A DNA stretch of 64,000 nucleotides from an uncultured Aquimarina sp. (GCA_947502885.1 CANNBP010000010.1:1-64000), one strand, 5' to 3'; counted from the first letter of the stretch, positions 25,048 to 34,433 are shown. A program made the numbers and translations. The notes: generated by a model not told the origin, from the sequence alone.

Positions 25048-25581
25048 TTATAGGCTAAAGGGTACCGCAACGCGAGTAGTATCCCAAGCTAAAAACATAT
25101 GATATCCTTTGTCTACTTTGTTAAATGCTATAGAAAAAGCTTCAATCGAATCTCCACTACTTACAGGTACATTAATTCGAGCTACATCCTTATCCTTATT
25201 GTAAGTGTATGCTCCCCATACATCCAATTCAGAGTTGATGATAATCGTCCATTCTTTTTCTCCAGGAATAGTAAATAATGAATATGTTCCTGCTTTGATA
25301 GCTTGATCTCCTATTTTTGTGTCTTGATAAAACTTAATTTCTGTAGCCTCATCTGCTCCCGTTCTCCATACCTTATCAAAAGCAACTAAGTTTCCAAAAA
25401 TCTTACGACCTTTTTTTTGTGGCCTATTATATACAACTTTTATTTCGGGACCAGAACTTCTATCTTTTTTTGCATAGGAAATATCAGTTGGGCTTTTTTG
25501 TAATCCTGCAAATTTTTGAGCATTAATTGAAGTTATTGTTCCTAAAAACATAACAGCAACTAGTAACAGTAATTTTTTCAT
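25048..25581 (-). CDS. DUF2911 domain protein, exported
   Basis: 177 aa. The signal peptide ends at about residue 21 (TSINAQ). The DUF2911 blocks are present: SPTDISYAKKDRSSGPEIKVVYNRPQKKGRKIFG, WRTGADEATEIKF, AGTYSLFTIPGEKEWTIIIN, and the terminal FLAWDTTRVAVPF. A small periplasmic beta-rich protein of unknown function, common in Bacteroidota. Confidence 0.9.
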   Translation of the reverse strand: MKKLLLLVAVMFLGTITSINAQKFAGLQKSPTDISYAKKDRSSGPEIKVVYNRPQKKGRKIFGNLVAFDKVWRTGADEATEIKFYQDTKIGDQAIKAGTYSLFTIPGEKEWTIIINSELDVWGAYTYNKDKDVARINVPVSSGDSIEAFSIAFNKVDKGYHMFLAWDTTRVAVPFSL

Positions 25582-25838
25582 AATTCTGAATTTATTTTAA
25601 TTAGAGACGTAAAGATATTATTGAACTTACAGCTATGCGTTAATATGGAATATAATATTCTGTTAAATCTCATAGATAACATTTTAGTAGTAGTATAGGT
25701 TTGTATGTGTTTAATTGGTTTCATTTAAGTGTAGTATTTGTATTTTTTGTTTTTAATTGAAAGTAAAAATACTTATAGTGTTTTTGTTTTGTAACTTGAT
25801 ATTGATATTTGCCTTATAAAATTATATAAAACATTGAT

Positions 25839-27503
25839 ATGTGTGGAATTGTTTGCGCTTTTGATTTAAAGCAGGAGTCAGAGGTTTTGAGACCTCAATT
25901 ATTAGAGATGTCTAAGAAAATTCGTCATAGAGGACCAGATTGGAGCGGGATATATTCAAATGAGAGAGCAATCCTTGCTCATGAAAGATTGGCTATTGTA
26001 GACCCTATTTCTGGTCAACAACCTTTATTTAGTGAAGATAAAAAATTGGTTCTTGCAGCAAATGGTGAGATATATAATCATACAGAATTACGTGAACATT
26101 TAGATGGAGAATATAATTTCCAAACAGCTTCTGATTGTGAAGTTATTTTGGCTTTGTACAAAGAGAAGGGAGCTGCTTTTTTAGATGATTTGAATGGTAT
26201 TTTTGCTTTTGCTTTATATGATGTTGAGAAAGACTCGTATCTTATTGCTAGAGACCATATGGGAATCATTCCTTTATACATGGGTTGGGATCAAAATGGA
26301 ACATTTTATGTAGGGTCTGAGTTAAAAGCACTTGAAGGAGTTTGTACTAAGATCGAGTTGTTTCCTCCAGGGCATTATTTGTCTAGTGAAGATGGAGAAA
26401 TAAAGAAATGGTATACTAGAGATTGGTCTGATTACGGCAATGTAACTGATAACCAAACTAGTATTGATGAGGTGAGAGATGCTTTGGAAGCTGCTGTACA
26501 TAGACAGTTAATGTCTGATGTGCCTTATGGAGTGTTGTTGTCTGGTGGATTGGATTCTTCTGTAACTTCAGCAATTGCTAAAAAGTACGCAGAGAAACGT
26601 ATAGAGTCTGGGGATACTAAAGATGCTTGGTGGCCTAAATTACATTCGTTTTCTGTTGGATTAGAAGGCTCTCCTGATTTAGAGGCAGCACAAAAAGTGG
26701 CTGATCATATTGGTACAGTTCATCACGAAATAAAGTTTACAATTCAAGAAGGATTGGATGCTATTAAAGATGTGATTTATAACTTAGAAACCTACGATAT
26801 TACAACAATTAGAGCCTCAACTCCAATGTATTTAATGGCTCGAGTAATTAAGTCAATGGGAGTTAAGATGGTATTATCTGGAGAAGGAGCTGATGAACTG
26901 TTTGGAGGGTATCTGTATTTTCATAAGGCGCCTAATGCTCAAGAATTTCATGAAGAGACAGTACGTAAACTTGATAAACTGCATATGTATGATTGTTTAA
27001 GAGCAAATAAGTCATTAGCGGCTTGGGGTATAGAAGGAAGAGTGCCGTTTTTGGATAAAGAGTTTATGGATGTGGCTATGCGTATTAATCCACAAGATAA
27101 AATGATTAATGGAGAAAGAATGGAGAAATGGGTGATACGTAAGGCTTTTGAATCATATCTTCCAGAAAGTGTAGCATGGAGACAGAAAGAGCAATTTTCT
27201 GATGGAGTAGGGTATAGTTGGATTGATACTCTTAAAGATGTTGTAGAGAAAGAAGTATCTGATGAGCAAATGGAGAATGCAGGTTTTAGATTTCCAATAC
27301 AAACACCTCAAAATAAAGAAGAGTTTTATTATCGTTCGATTTTCGAAGGTCATTTTCCTAGCGATGCTGCGGCATTAAGTGTGCCACAAGAACCATCTGT
27401 TGCATGTAGCACAAAAATAGCTTTAGAATGGGATGCGGCCTTTAAAGATATGAACGACCCTAGTGGTAGAGCTGTAATGAATGTTCATGCAGATGCGTAT
27501 TAA
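25839..27503 (+). CDS. asnB: Asparagine synthase B (glutamine-hydrolysing)
   Basis: 554 aa, the AsnB length. The N-terminal Ntn glutaminase domain starts with the nucleophile Cys2 (MCGIVCAFD) and has RHRGPDWSG and NGEIYNHTELR. The synthetase domain has the PP-loop LLSGGLDSSV (about residues 232-241), SVGLEGSPDLEAAQKVADHIG and LSGEGADELFGGYLYF. It makes asparagine from aspartate, ATP and glutamine. Monocistronic, with a strong bidirectional terminator. Confidence 0.97.
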   Translation: MCGIVCAFDLKQESEVLRPQLLEMSKKIRHRGPDWSGIYSNERAILAHERLAIVDPISGQQPLFSEDKKLVLAANGEIYNHTELREHLDGEYNFQTASDCEVILALYKEKGAAFLDDLNGIFAFALYDVEKDSYLIARDHMGIIPLYMGWDQNGTFYVGSELKALEGVCTKIELFPPGHYLSSEDGEIKKWYTRDWSDYGNVTDNQTSIDEVRDALEAAVHRQLMSDVPYGVLLSGGLDSSVTSAIAKKYAEKRIESGDTKDAWWPKLHSFSVGLEGSPDLEAAQKVADHIGTVHHEIKFTIQEGLDAIKDVIYNLETYDITTIRASTPMYLMARVIKSMGVKMVLSGEGADELFGGYLYFHKAPNAQEFHEETVRKLDKLHMYDCLRANKSLAAWGIEGRVPFLDKEFMDVAMRINPQDKMINGERMEKWVIRKAFESYLPESVAWRQKEQFSDGVGYSWIDTLKDVVEKEVSDEQMENAGFRFPIQTPQNKEEFYYRSIFEGHFPSDAAALSVPQEPSVACSTKIALEWDAAFKDMNDPSGRAVMNVHADAY

Positions 27504-27570
27504 ATAAGCTTGAAAATTGTGTTAATTATTACCTGTTTTTATTTGTAATAAAAAAGGGTTAGTGATAAAA

Positions 27571-27600
27571 AAAGAGGCTGTCCTTTTGGGCAGCCTCTTT
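27571..27600 (+). terminator. Bidirectional terminator between asnB and the astacin gene
   Basis: AAAGAGGCTGTCC (27571-27583) pairs with GGGCAGCCTCTTT (27588-27600) with one wobble pair. It is flanked by A-run and T-rich sequence, so it can stop transcription from both convergent genes. Confidence 0.88.
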
Positions 27601-27625
27601 AAGATTATGAGTAAAAAAAAGAATC

Positions 27626-28789
27626 TTAGCTTCCGCAAGCTCCTTCATTTTTCCATCTATTAGCATCGGTAAGTGTATACAGAGTATTATTGTATACTAC
27701 TTTATCTCCTGGTTTATATGTTGTGTTTCTGTTATAATCTGCTACGCCAGCACATTTGTCAACTGGTTGTACGGTGGTACCACATTTTCCGATACGGTTC
27801 CATGCAGAAAAATCCAATTCATATAAATACCCATTGTAAATTACTCTATCTCCTACGTTGTATCTCTGCCCAGAAACATAATCGGCAACACCTTCGCAAA
27901 TATTGTCTGGGTTAGGGTTGGTGCTAGAAGGGTAGACACTATTGGTACCTTCAATATCTAGAGGGGAAATGGTTTCTTGTGCCCCAGTATATGGTTGATT
28001 TGTTCTTACATCTACTATTGTTGGTTTACTTCTGTCTATACCAAAAGCATATGGATGATACATCATAATAGATTTTATATCAAATTGCTTAGTAGTTAAA
28101 AGAGCTGATGAGCTTTTGGTGAAATTACCTTCGAAACCAGGTTTTATATTACTAAAAACTATTCTTACATAATCATCGCGATCAGGTCGTGTTTGCTCAT
28201 GTAAGAAACCTAAAGTATGACCGATCTCATGTGCGATTAGACTAGAACCGGCATTTCTGCCTAATAATAATGTTCCAGAACTACCTCTAGAACCAATTGT
28301 GGCTCTACCACAACCTGAGCACACATCTGTGGATTCTGATATGGTAACATAAGTAGATTCGTTGGTTCTTTCTTTAAACCTTACATTGGTTTTTGTAGAC
28401 CATTCTGACATTGCCTTTTGTAGTTCAGAACGCAAATTGTTATTCAAATTGCTAATTCTGTATACAACAGTGTTGTTAGACCATTTATTAGCAAAGCTTG
28501 CTAAAGATAGTTTGGATTCTATCTCTGCATTAGGAACTATATTAAGCAAGGATCCTCTTGGTGTATCTGATAATTGATCCTTTTCGAAGTGCATATCATC
28601 AGAAATCCAACCTCCATTTGCATCGGCAGTAACAAATACGGGAGTGTCTCCAAAGTATTTCTTTACTGCTTGTGGTTGATTGTTTTCGTCTGTAGCTTCT
28701 TCAAAGCTTTCGCTGCTACATGAACTTATAAAAAGCCCAAGACATACTAACGCTAATTTAGCGTACAAAAATAAATTACTTGTTTTCAT
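27626..28789 (-). CDS. Astacin-like (M12A) lipoprotein metalloprotease with two carbohydrate-binding modules
   Basis: 387 aa. Lipobox: LGLFISSC (Cys24). The catalytic domain has the full astacin zinc motif HEIGHTLGFLHE at residues 187-198 and a Met-turn SIMMYHPYAF at about 240-249. It ends with two tandem ChiC/CBM5-12-like modules of about 40 residues, CEGVADYVSGQRYNVGDRVIYNG and CAGVADYNRNTTYKPGDKVVYNN, each with aromatic residues for chitin- or glycan-binding. This is probably a surface-anchored protease targeted to a polysaccharide-rich substrate. Confidence 0.9.
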   Translation of the reverse strand: MKTSNLFLYAKLALVCLGLFISSCSSESFEEATDENNQPQAVKKYFGDTPVFVTADANGGWISDDMHFEKDQLSDTPRGSLLNIVPNAEIESKLSLASFANKWSNNTVVYRISNLNNNLRSELQKAMSEWSTKTNVRFKERTNESTYVTISESTDVCSGCGRATIGSRGSSGTLLLGRNAGSSLIAHEIGHTLGFLHEQTRPDRDDYVRIVFSNIKPGFEGNFTKSSSALLTTKQFDIKSIMMYHPYAFGIDRSKPTIVDVRTNQPYTGAQETISPLDIEGTNSVYPSSTNPNPDNICEGVADYVSGQRYNVGDRVIYNGYLYELDFSAWNRIGKCGTTVQPVDKCAGVADYNRNTTYKPGDKVVYNNTLYTLTDANRWKNEGACGS

Positions 28790-29375
28790 TTTGAGTTTGT
28801 GTTAATTAATAGTGAGAATATTCTTATAACTTGATTTTCTGTGCTTTATTGTTGAGTATGAGTGGAAGAGTGAATCGTTTTGGTAGATATAAACCTCTTA
28901 TTTGGTTGGTTTAACTAGGTTTTTTTGATTCTTGATGTCTAGTAGCTGATGAGAAAAAAATAAGACAAAATTAGGGCGAGATATAAGAAGAGAAAGTTGA
29001 TTTGTTGATTTTTTTGGATAAAGAGGATGAGAAGAAACAGATATATCGGTTATAGTAGAGATTAAGTTTAAAAAAGAATTGATTTATATATAGTTCTTTA
29101 AATCTGATACGGTTAAACCTTATTTGGAAGCCCATAGAAAGGGTGTAATGCATTATATATGTTAATCAAAAAATCAAGTGTAAATAACTTTTGAATCAAA
29201 TTAACGTTTAAGGTGCTTTTTAAGCGATTTAAGCGCTTTTTTTGTTTTTCTGGTGTTATTCTTAACCAATTGTTAATAACTCTTTAAATCATCTTTAGTA
29301 AAATCCTTTCATCCTTTTCTTGATTTTTTATCTTTGTTCGTTGACCAAAATTATAATAAAAAATAAAGCTGGTTT
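28790..29375. other. 586-bp intergenic region upstream of gyrB
   Basis: It holds the astacin promoter region on the minus strand and the gyrB promoter at its right end. A 60-codon minus frame (28971-29153) is low-complexity, Phe/Tyr/Ser-rich and not credible. A GCTTTTTAAGCGATTTAAGCGC segment near 29215-29237 has overlapping inverted repeats next to a T7 run, and could end a short transcript. No RNA gene is recognised. Confidence 0.5.
29329..29336 (+). promoter_or_regulatory. -7 element of gyrB
   Basis: TATCTTTG matches TAnnTTTG exactly, 39 bp before the gyrB ATG. No good TTG is present at the -33 distance. Confidence 0.5.
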
Positions 29376-31316
29376 ATGAGCGAGGAAACAAATAAAAATA
29401 AGTATTCGGCCGATAGTATTCAGGCATTAGAAGGGATGGAGCACGTACGTATGCGTCCATCAATGTATATTGGAGATGTAGGAGTAAGAGGGTTACACCA
29501 CTTGGTTTATGAAGTAGTCGATAACTCTATTGATGAAGCTCTAGCGGGTCATTGTGATGTTATAGAAGTTACCATAAATGAGGATAACTCTATTACGACT
29601 AGAGATAATGGTCGAGGTATCCCAGTAGAGATTCATAAAAAAGAAGGAGTTTCGGCACTAGAAGTTGTAATGACAAAAATTGGTGCTGGAGGTAAGTTTG
29701 ATAAAGATTCATATAAGGTATCTGGTGGGTTGCATGGTGTTGGTGTATCATGTGTAAATGCATTGTCAGATCACTTACATGCATTTGTGCACAGAGATGG
29801 TAAGGTTTGGGAGCAGGAATATGAAAGAGGTAAACCTTTATATCCTGTAAAGTCTACTGGTACAACGGATTTTAGAGGTACAATTGTAACATTTAGGCCG
29901 GATACATCAATATTTCAACAAACTACAGAGTATAATTACGATACTTTGGCAAGTCGTATGCGAGAATTGGCATACCTTAACAAAGGAATCAAAATTACCC
30001 TTACAGATAAGCGTAATAAAGATGATAAAGGAGAGTTTGTTTCAGAAGTATTTCATTCTGAAGAAGGTCTTAAAGAATTTGTAAGGTTTCTAGATGCAAG
30101 TCGTAACCCTATAATAGGTCATGTGATTTCTATGGAAGGAGAAAAGAATGATATTCCTGTAGAAGTGGCAATGATTTATAATGATTCTTATGCAGAGAAT
30201 TTACATTCTTATGTAAATAATATCAATACCCATGAAGGAGGGACACACCTTTCTGGTTTTAGAAGAGGATTAACCTCTACACTTAAGAAGTATGCAGATG
30301 CTTCAGGGATGTTAGATAAGCTGAAGTTTGAGATTGCTGGAGATGATTTTAGAGAAGGATTGACAGCTATTGTTTCGGTAAAGGTTGCAGAGCCTCAATT
30401 CGAAGGGCAAACCAAAACTAAATTAGGTAACCGTGAGGTGACTTCTGCGGTTTCTCAGGCAGTTTCAGAAATGCTTGAAAACTATTTAGAAGAAAACCCT
30501 AGCGATGCAAAAACAATAGTAGAAAAAGTAATCCTTGCTGCCCAAGCTCGTCATGCTGCTAAGAAAGCGCGTGAGATGGTGCAACGTAAATCAGTAATGA
30601 GTATCGGAGGGTTACCAGGAAAGCTTTCTGATTGTTCTGAGCAAGATCCTGCTTTATGTGAAGTATTTCTTGTCGAGGGAGATTCGGCAGGTGGTACGGC
30701 CAAACAAGGACGTGATAGAATGTTTCAGGCTATACTTCCATTACGTGGTAAGATCTTGAATGTAGAAAAAGCAATGCATCATAAAGTTTTTGAAAATGAA
30801 GAAATCAAAAACATCTTTACCGCTCTTGGTGTAACCATTGGTACAGAGGAAGATAGTAAGGCTTTAAATCTTTCTAAATTAAGATATCATAAAATTGTAA
30901 TCATGTGTGATGCCGATGTCGATGGTAGTCACATTTCTACATTAATTCTAACGTTCTTTTTTAGATACATGAAAGAACTTATAGAAGCAGGGCATATTTA
31001 TATTGCAGCACCGCCATTATATTTGGTTAAGAAAGGAGCTAAAAAACAATATGCTTGGAATGATGATCAACGAGATCAAATTGTAAGAGATTTTGGAGAA
31101 AACTCTAAAATACAACGATATAAAGGTCTTGGAGAGATGAATGCAGAGCAACTTTGGGATACTACAATGAATCCTGAATATAGAACAATGCGCCAAGTTA
31201 CAATAGATAATTTGGTCGAAGCTGATAGAATTTTCTCTATGTTGATGGGAGATGAAGTTCCTCCACGTAGAGAGTTTATAGAAAAGAATGCTGTATATGC
31301 AAATATTGATGCGTAA
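29376..31316 (+). CDS. gyrB: DNA gyrase subunit B
   Basis: 646 aa. The GHKL ATPase domain has MRPSMYIGDVGVRGLHHLVYEVVDNSIDEA, DNGRGIPV and GGLHGVGVSCVNALS. The Toprim domain has the catalytic Glu in VEGDSAGGTAKQGRDR and DADVDGSHI, and the C-terminal part has QRYKGLGEMNAEQLWDTTM. Length is normal for Bacteroidota GyrB, without the roughly 170-residue proteobacterial insertion. ParE is a possible alternative, but GyrB is better supported by the tail. A terminator follows. Confidence 0.95.
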   Translation: MSEETNKNKYSADSIQALEGMEHVRMRPSMYIGDVGVRGLHHLVYEVVDNSIDEALAGHCDVIEVTINEDNSITTRDNGRGIPVEIHKKEGVSALEVVMTKIGAGGKFDKDSYKVSGGLHGVGVSCVNALSDHLHAFVHRDGKVWEQEYERGKPLYPVKSTGTTDFRGTIVTFRPDTSIFQQTTEYNYDTLASRMRELAYLNKGIKITLTDKRNKDDKGEFVSEVFHSEEGLKEFVRFLDASRNPIIGHVISMEGEKNDIPVEVAMIYNDSYAENLHSYVNNINTHEGGTHLSGFRRGLTSTLKKYADASGMLDKLKFEIAGDDFREGLTAIVSVKVAEPQFEGQTKTKLGNREVTSAVSQAVSEMLENYLEENPSDAKTIVEKVILAAQARHAAKKAREMVQRKSVMSIGGLPGKLSDCSEQDPALCEVFLVEGDSAGGTAKQGRDRMFQAILPLRGKILNVEKAMHHKVFENEEIKNIFTALGVTIGTEEDSKALNLSKLRYHKIVIMCDADVDGSHISTLILTFFFRYMKELIEAGHIYIAAPPLYLVKKGAKKQYAWNDDQRDQIVRDFGENSKIQRYKGLGEMNAEQLWDTTMNPEYRTMRQVTIDNLVEADRIFSMLMGDEVPPRREFIEKNAVYANIDA

Positions 31317-31338
31317 TACAAAGTTTTAAAAACTACTT

Positions 31339-31376
31339 AAAATCTGCTATGCTAACCGGTATAGCGGATTTTTTTT
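31339..31376 (+). terminator. Terminator after gyrB
   Basis: AAAATCTGCTAT (31339-31350) pairs with ATAGCGGATTTT (31361-31372) with one wobble pair, followed by further T residues. Confidence 0.85.
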
Positions 31377-31406
31377 ATATTGCAGTTCCCAATAAGCCCA
31401 AATCTT

Positions 31407-32393
31407 ATGAAAAAATATACTTTACTGATTGCTCTATTCTTTGGATATACAGTGGTTTCACAAACCGACATAGATCGTATTCTTGATATTGGAATCGATA
31501 ATGCGCATAAATTTAGTGAAGATTATTTTGCTCCGGCAGGAGAGTCATTAGTAAACATAATGACTAATGGGTGGTTCACTTCTGGTAAAACCAAAAAGTT
31601 GTGGCATTTTGAAGTGGGTATTGTAGGAAATCTTTCTTTTGTTAGAGAAGAAAAGAGGTCCTTTGTTTTGGATACTCGAGAGTATACGGGAGTTACTTTT
31701 CGTGATGGGCAAACAAGGAGGTCAGTTGCTAATGCGGTGGGGGCTAACGCTGAAGATGTAGTGGTGGTTATTAATGAAGGGCAGCCTTCTGAATTGGAAG
31801 TAGTATTGCCAAATGGAATAGGAAATTCTGAGGTAAAGATGCTTCCTAGTGGATTTATTCAGGGGTCACTTGGGTTAATAAAAAGTACCGAAGTTAAATT
31901 ACGCTTCTTGCCTAAGTTTAAAGCTGTGAAAGGAGCAAAAATACAGTTGTATGGAATAGCATTTCAACACGAATTTACAGATTGGGTATTTCCTTTAAAA
32001 AGGTGGCCTGTTAGACTTTCGGGGCTATTGGGTTATACTAATGTAAAAGGTTTTTATGATATCAATACAACTGCCAATCAAGAGGTTATTTTAAATACCA
32101 ATTCTTGGTTATTGTCCAGTGTGGTATCGACTAAGTTGCCTATTTTAAATTTTTATGCTGGTTTAGGATATTATTTTGGTTCTAGTAAAGCAGAAGTTAT
32201 GGGGGTGTTTGAGGCTCAAAATTTGGATGGAGTTGCAGAAACAATAGTAGATCCTATAAGTGTTAAAAATAAAGCTAGAGGTGCTAAAGCAACATTTGGT
32301 GCTGTTGTTACGTTTGGTGTTTTTAAGGCTAATATGGATTATTCTTTTCAAAACTATAGTAATCTTTCCTTGGGGCTTAGTGCCGGTTGGTAA
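31407..32393 (+). CDS. DUF6588-type exported protein, probable outer-membrane beta-barrel
   Basis: 328 aa from ATG 31407, chosen because it begins a signal peptide (MKKYTLLIALFFGYTVVSQ); an in-frame TTG at 31380 lies in the gyrB terminator tail. The mature N-terminus TDIDRILDIGIDNAHKFSEDYFAPAGESLVNIMTNGWF fits the family I know as DUF6588. Later strands alternate hydrophobic and polar residues and end in an aromatic (SAGW), as in an OMP. Function unknown. Confidence 0.8.
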   Translation: MKKYTLLIALFFGYTVVSQTDIDRILDIGIDNAHKFSEDYFAPAGESLVNIMTNGWFTSGKTKKLWHFEVGIVGNLSFVREEKRSFVLDTREYTGVTFRDGQTRRSVANAVGANAEDVVVVINEGQPSELEVVLPNGIGNSEVKMLPSGFIQGSLGLIKSTEVKLRFLPKFKAVKGAKIQLYGIAFQHEFTDWVFPLKRWPVRLSGLLGYTNVKGFYDINTTANQEVILNTNSWLLSSVVSTKLPILNFYAGLGYYFGSSKAEVMGVFEAQNLDGVAETIVDPISVKNKARGAKATFGAVVTFGVFKANMDYSFQNYSNLSLGLSAGW

Positions 32394-32432
32394 TTAACAT
32401 ATTATTTGTTAATTAATTCACTAAAGAATTTG

Positions 32433-32469
32433 TATTTTCGCGCATGTATTGAAATTACCTCAATACATG
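32433..32469 (+). promoter_or_regulatory. mdh promoter -7 and 5'-leader hairpin
   Basis: TATTTTCG (32433-32440) is one mismatch from TAnnTTTG. Directly downstream, CATGTATTGA (32443-32452) pairs perfectly with TCAATACATG (32460-32469) around a 7-nt loop. If the promoter is right, the hairpin is at the very 5' end of the mdh mRNA, where it would protect the transcript. Confidence 0.5.
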
Positions 32470-32500
32470 GCTAAGTATTAATTAAAATAAGACATAAATA

Positions 32501-33427
32501 ATGAAAATTACAGTAGTAGGTGCTGGTGCAGTAGGTGCAAGTTGTGCCGAATACATAGCAATAAAAGATTTTGCTTCAGAAGTAGTGCTGTTAGATATTA
32601 AAGAAGGGTACGCAGAAGGAAAAGCAATGGATCTTATGCAAACGGCTTCTTTAAATGGTTTTGATACAAAAATCACAGGTACTACAGGAGATTATTCTAA
32701 AACTGCAGGTAGTGATATTGTTGTAATTACTTCTGGTATTCCACGTAAACCGGGAATGACTCGTGAAGAGTTGATAGGAATTAATGCAGGTATTGTAAAA
32801 TCGGTATCTTCAAGTTTGATAGAGCATTCTCCTAATACAATTATAATTGTAGTAAGTAACCCTATGGATACAATGACTTATTTGGTTCATAAAACTACTG
32901 ACTTGCCTAAAAATAGAATTATAGGTATGGGTGGAGCATTAGATAGTGCACGTTTTAAGTATCGTTTGGCTGAAGCGTTAGGTGCTCCGATTTCTGATGT
33001 AGATGGAATGGTAATAGGAGGTCATAGTGATAAAGGAATGGTGCCTTTAACAAGACTGGCAACAAGAAATAGTGTACCTGTTTCAGAATTTATATCTGAT
33101 GAACGTTTGGAGCAAGTTGCAGCAGATACCAAAGTTGGTGGAGCAACGCTAACAGGATTATTGGGTACATCTGCATGGTATGCTCCAGGAGCAGCAGTTT
33201 CTGGATTAGTGCAAGCTATAGCATGTGATCAAAAGAAAATATTCCCTTGTTCTACATTGTTAGAAGGAGAATATGGTTTAAGTGATTTATGTATTGGAGC
33301 GCCTGTTGTGTTAGGAAAAGATGGTATAGAAAAAGTTGTAGAAATAGAGCTTAGTGATGCCGAAAAAACAAAATTGGCAGAAAGTGCTGAAGGAGTAAAG
33401 AAAACAAATGGATTGTTAGAGCTGTAA
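32501..33427 (+). CDS. mdh: Malate dehydrogenase
   Basis: 308 aa. NAD-binding GAGAVGASCAEYIA (residues 7-20) with the acidic LLDIKEG after strand 2; substrate Arg residues in IPRKPGMTREEL and NPMDTMTYL; catalytic His in IGGHSDKGMVPLTR. The LDH-like MDH subtype typical of Bacteroidota. It oxidises malate to oxaloacetate in the TCA cycle. Single gene with its own promoter and leader hairpin. Confidence 0.95.
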   Translation: MKITVVGAGAVGASCAEYIAIKDFASEVVLLDIKEGYAEGKAMDLMQTASLNGFDTKITGTTGDYSKTAGSDIVVITSGIPRKPGMTREELIGINAGIVKSVSSSLIEHSPNTIIIVVSNPMDTMTYLVHKTTDLPKNRIIGMGGALDSARFKYRLAEALGAPISDVDGMVIGGHSDKGMVPLTRLATRNSVPVSEFISDERLEQVAADTKVGGATLTGLLGTSAWYAPGAAVSGLVQAIACDQKKIFPCSTLLEGEYGLSDLCIGAPVVLGKDGIEKVVEIELSDAEKTKLAESAEGVKKTNGLLEL

Positions 33428-33604
33428 GTAGCTCGTTAATCTATAAGAACTATATTATAAAAGCTGCTTAATTGCAGCTTTTATTGTTTAGGAATACAAT
33501 TTATAAGTTTTTTTTGAGTTGTCTTCTTTTAACGGTTTATTAGATTTATAAAAATCAAACTAGATATTTGAGTAAAGACTTTAGAAATGAAGTTTTTATT
33601 TTTC

Positions 33605-33612
33605 TATATTTG
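33605..33612 (+). promoter_or_regulatory. -7 element at the start of the secDF-preceding gene
   Basis: TATATTTG ends 4 bp before the ATGATG at 33617-33622, so a start at 33617 or 33620 would be leaderless. It also argues against the upstream ATG at 33587, which lies before this element. Confidence 0.4.
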
Positions 33613-33619
33613 CGGGATG

Positions 33620-34240
33620 ATGAAAAAATGGTACTTCGGAACTTTGTTGACATTACTGACAATGCTTGTCATTGTTCAGCAACAAACTGTTGTGCCTAAT
33701 CAAGAAATCGTTCTAGAATTTATTAATGCCGAAGTTACTTCTGTTGATGCTCAAAATGCTATTACAAATGTAAAAAAGCGACTTGAATCTATAGGAGTTA
33801 AATATACAAGGGTATCTAAAAGTCTTGAAGATGGTAAACTTAAAATTGCATATTATAGTGATGCAGATATAGAGTTTATTAAAAAAGTACTTTCTAAGGA
33901 TCAAAATGTAGAACTTGATCTTGATCATGTAGTTTATGATCAAAATAAAAATAAAGACCAGTTTCCGCTAAATAAAAATTCAAAAGATTACAACTTAGAT
34001 GTATATGAAATCCAGAAAAGTACAGATTTTAATACTGACTTTAATGGTAAATATGTTTTAGAAGTAAATCAAAAAAGAGACGGCTATTCTGGTTATAATG
34101 GATACACCTTTGCAGGTGAAATTGACGTAAACAAAGACGGGCTTATAAAAGTCGCCCAAAAAGTATATTCTAAAATTGCAATAGCAATAGATAACACTTC
34201 ACGAAATATTCCAGAAGTAAGAGCTGGACCAATCTCTTAG
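33620..34240 (+). CDS. SecD-like fragment/hypothetical membrane-anchored protein preceding secDF
   Basis: 206 aa from ATG 33620 (ATG at 33617 and 33587 are alternatives adding 1 or 11 residues). One N-terminal membrane segment (FGTLLTLLTMLVIV) is followed by a soluble domain: EIVLEFINAEVTSVDAQNAITNVKKRLESIGVKYTRVSKSLEDGKLKIAYYSDADIEFIKKVLSK. The pattern of residues resembles the ferredoxin-like P1 subdomain of SecD, in which an I..V..RL..IGV segment recurs. With secDF as the next gene, an accessory export role is plausible but inferred. Confidence 0.65.
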   Translation: MKKWYFGTLLTLLTMLVIVQQQTVVPNQEIVLEFINAEVTSVDAQNAITNVKKRLESIGVKYTRVSKSLEDGKLKIAYYSDADIEFIKKVLSKDQNVELDLDHVVYDQNKNKDQFPLNKNSKDYNLDVYEIQKSTDFNTDFNGKYVLEVNQKRDGYSGYNGYTFAGEIDVNKDGLIKVAQKVYSKIAIAIDNTSRNIPEVRAGPIS

Positions 34241-34286
34241 TAGTAAAATATTACTACACTTATCAAATTACATTTTTTAAAGCTAA

Positions 34287-34322
34287 AAAAGTTAGAAGCG
34301 TAGTCGCTAATCAATAACTTTT
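34287..34322 (+). terminator. Hairpin between the accessory gene and secDF
   Basis: AAAAGTTA (34287-34294) pairs with TAACTTTT (34315-34322), and inside AGCG pairs with CGCT (34297-34308) around TAGT. The T-rich 3' side makes it a plausible terminator. Confidence 0.5.
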
Positions 34323-34391
34323 GCTTTTGAATATCGATTGTTTAATTGGTTTGAATACATCCAATTACATCATAAATAATTAAATATAATT

Positions 34392-34418
34392 GTCAGATTT
34401 TAAACTAACAAATCTGAC
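34392..34418 (+). promoter_or_regulatory. Hairpin in the secDF leader
   Basis: GTCAGATTT (34392-34400) pairs perfectly with AAATCTGAC (34410-34418), ending 15 bp before the secDF ATG. Its position could modulate ribosome access. No T-run follows, so it is not a terminator. Confidence 0.4.
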
Positions 34419-34433
34419 CAAAATCAATAAATA

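Noticed and set aside
28971..29153. 60-codon minus-strand frame upstream of gyrB
   Set aside because: Low-complexity Phe/Tyr/Ser/Lys-rich translation of AT-rich DNA without a plausible start context or paralogue.
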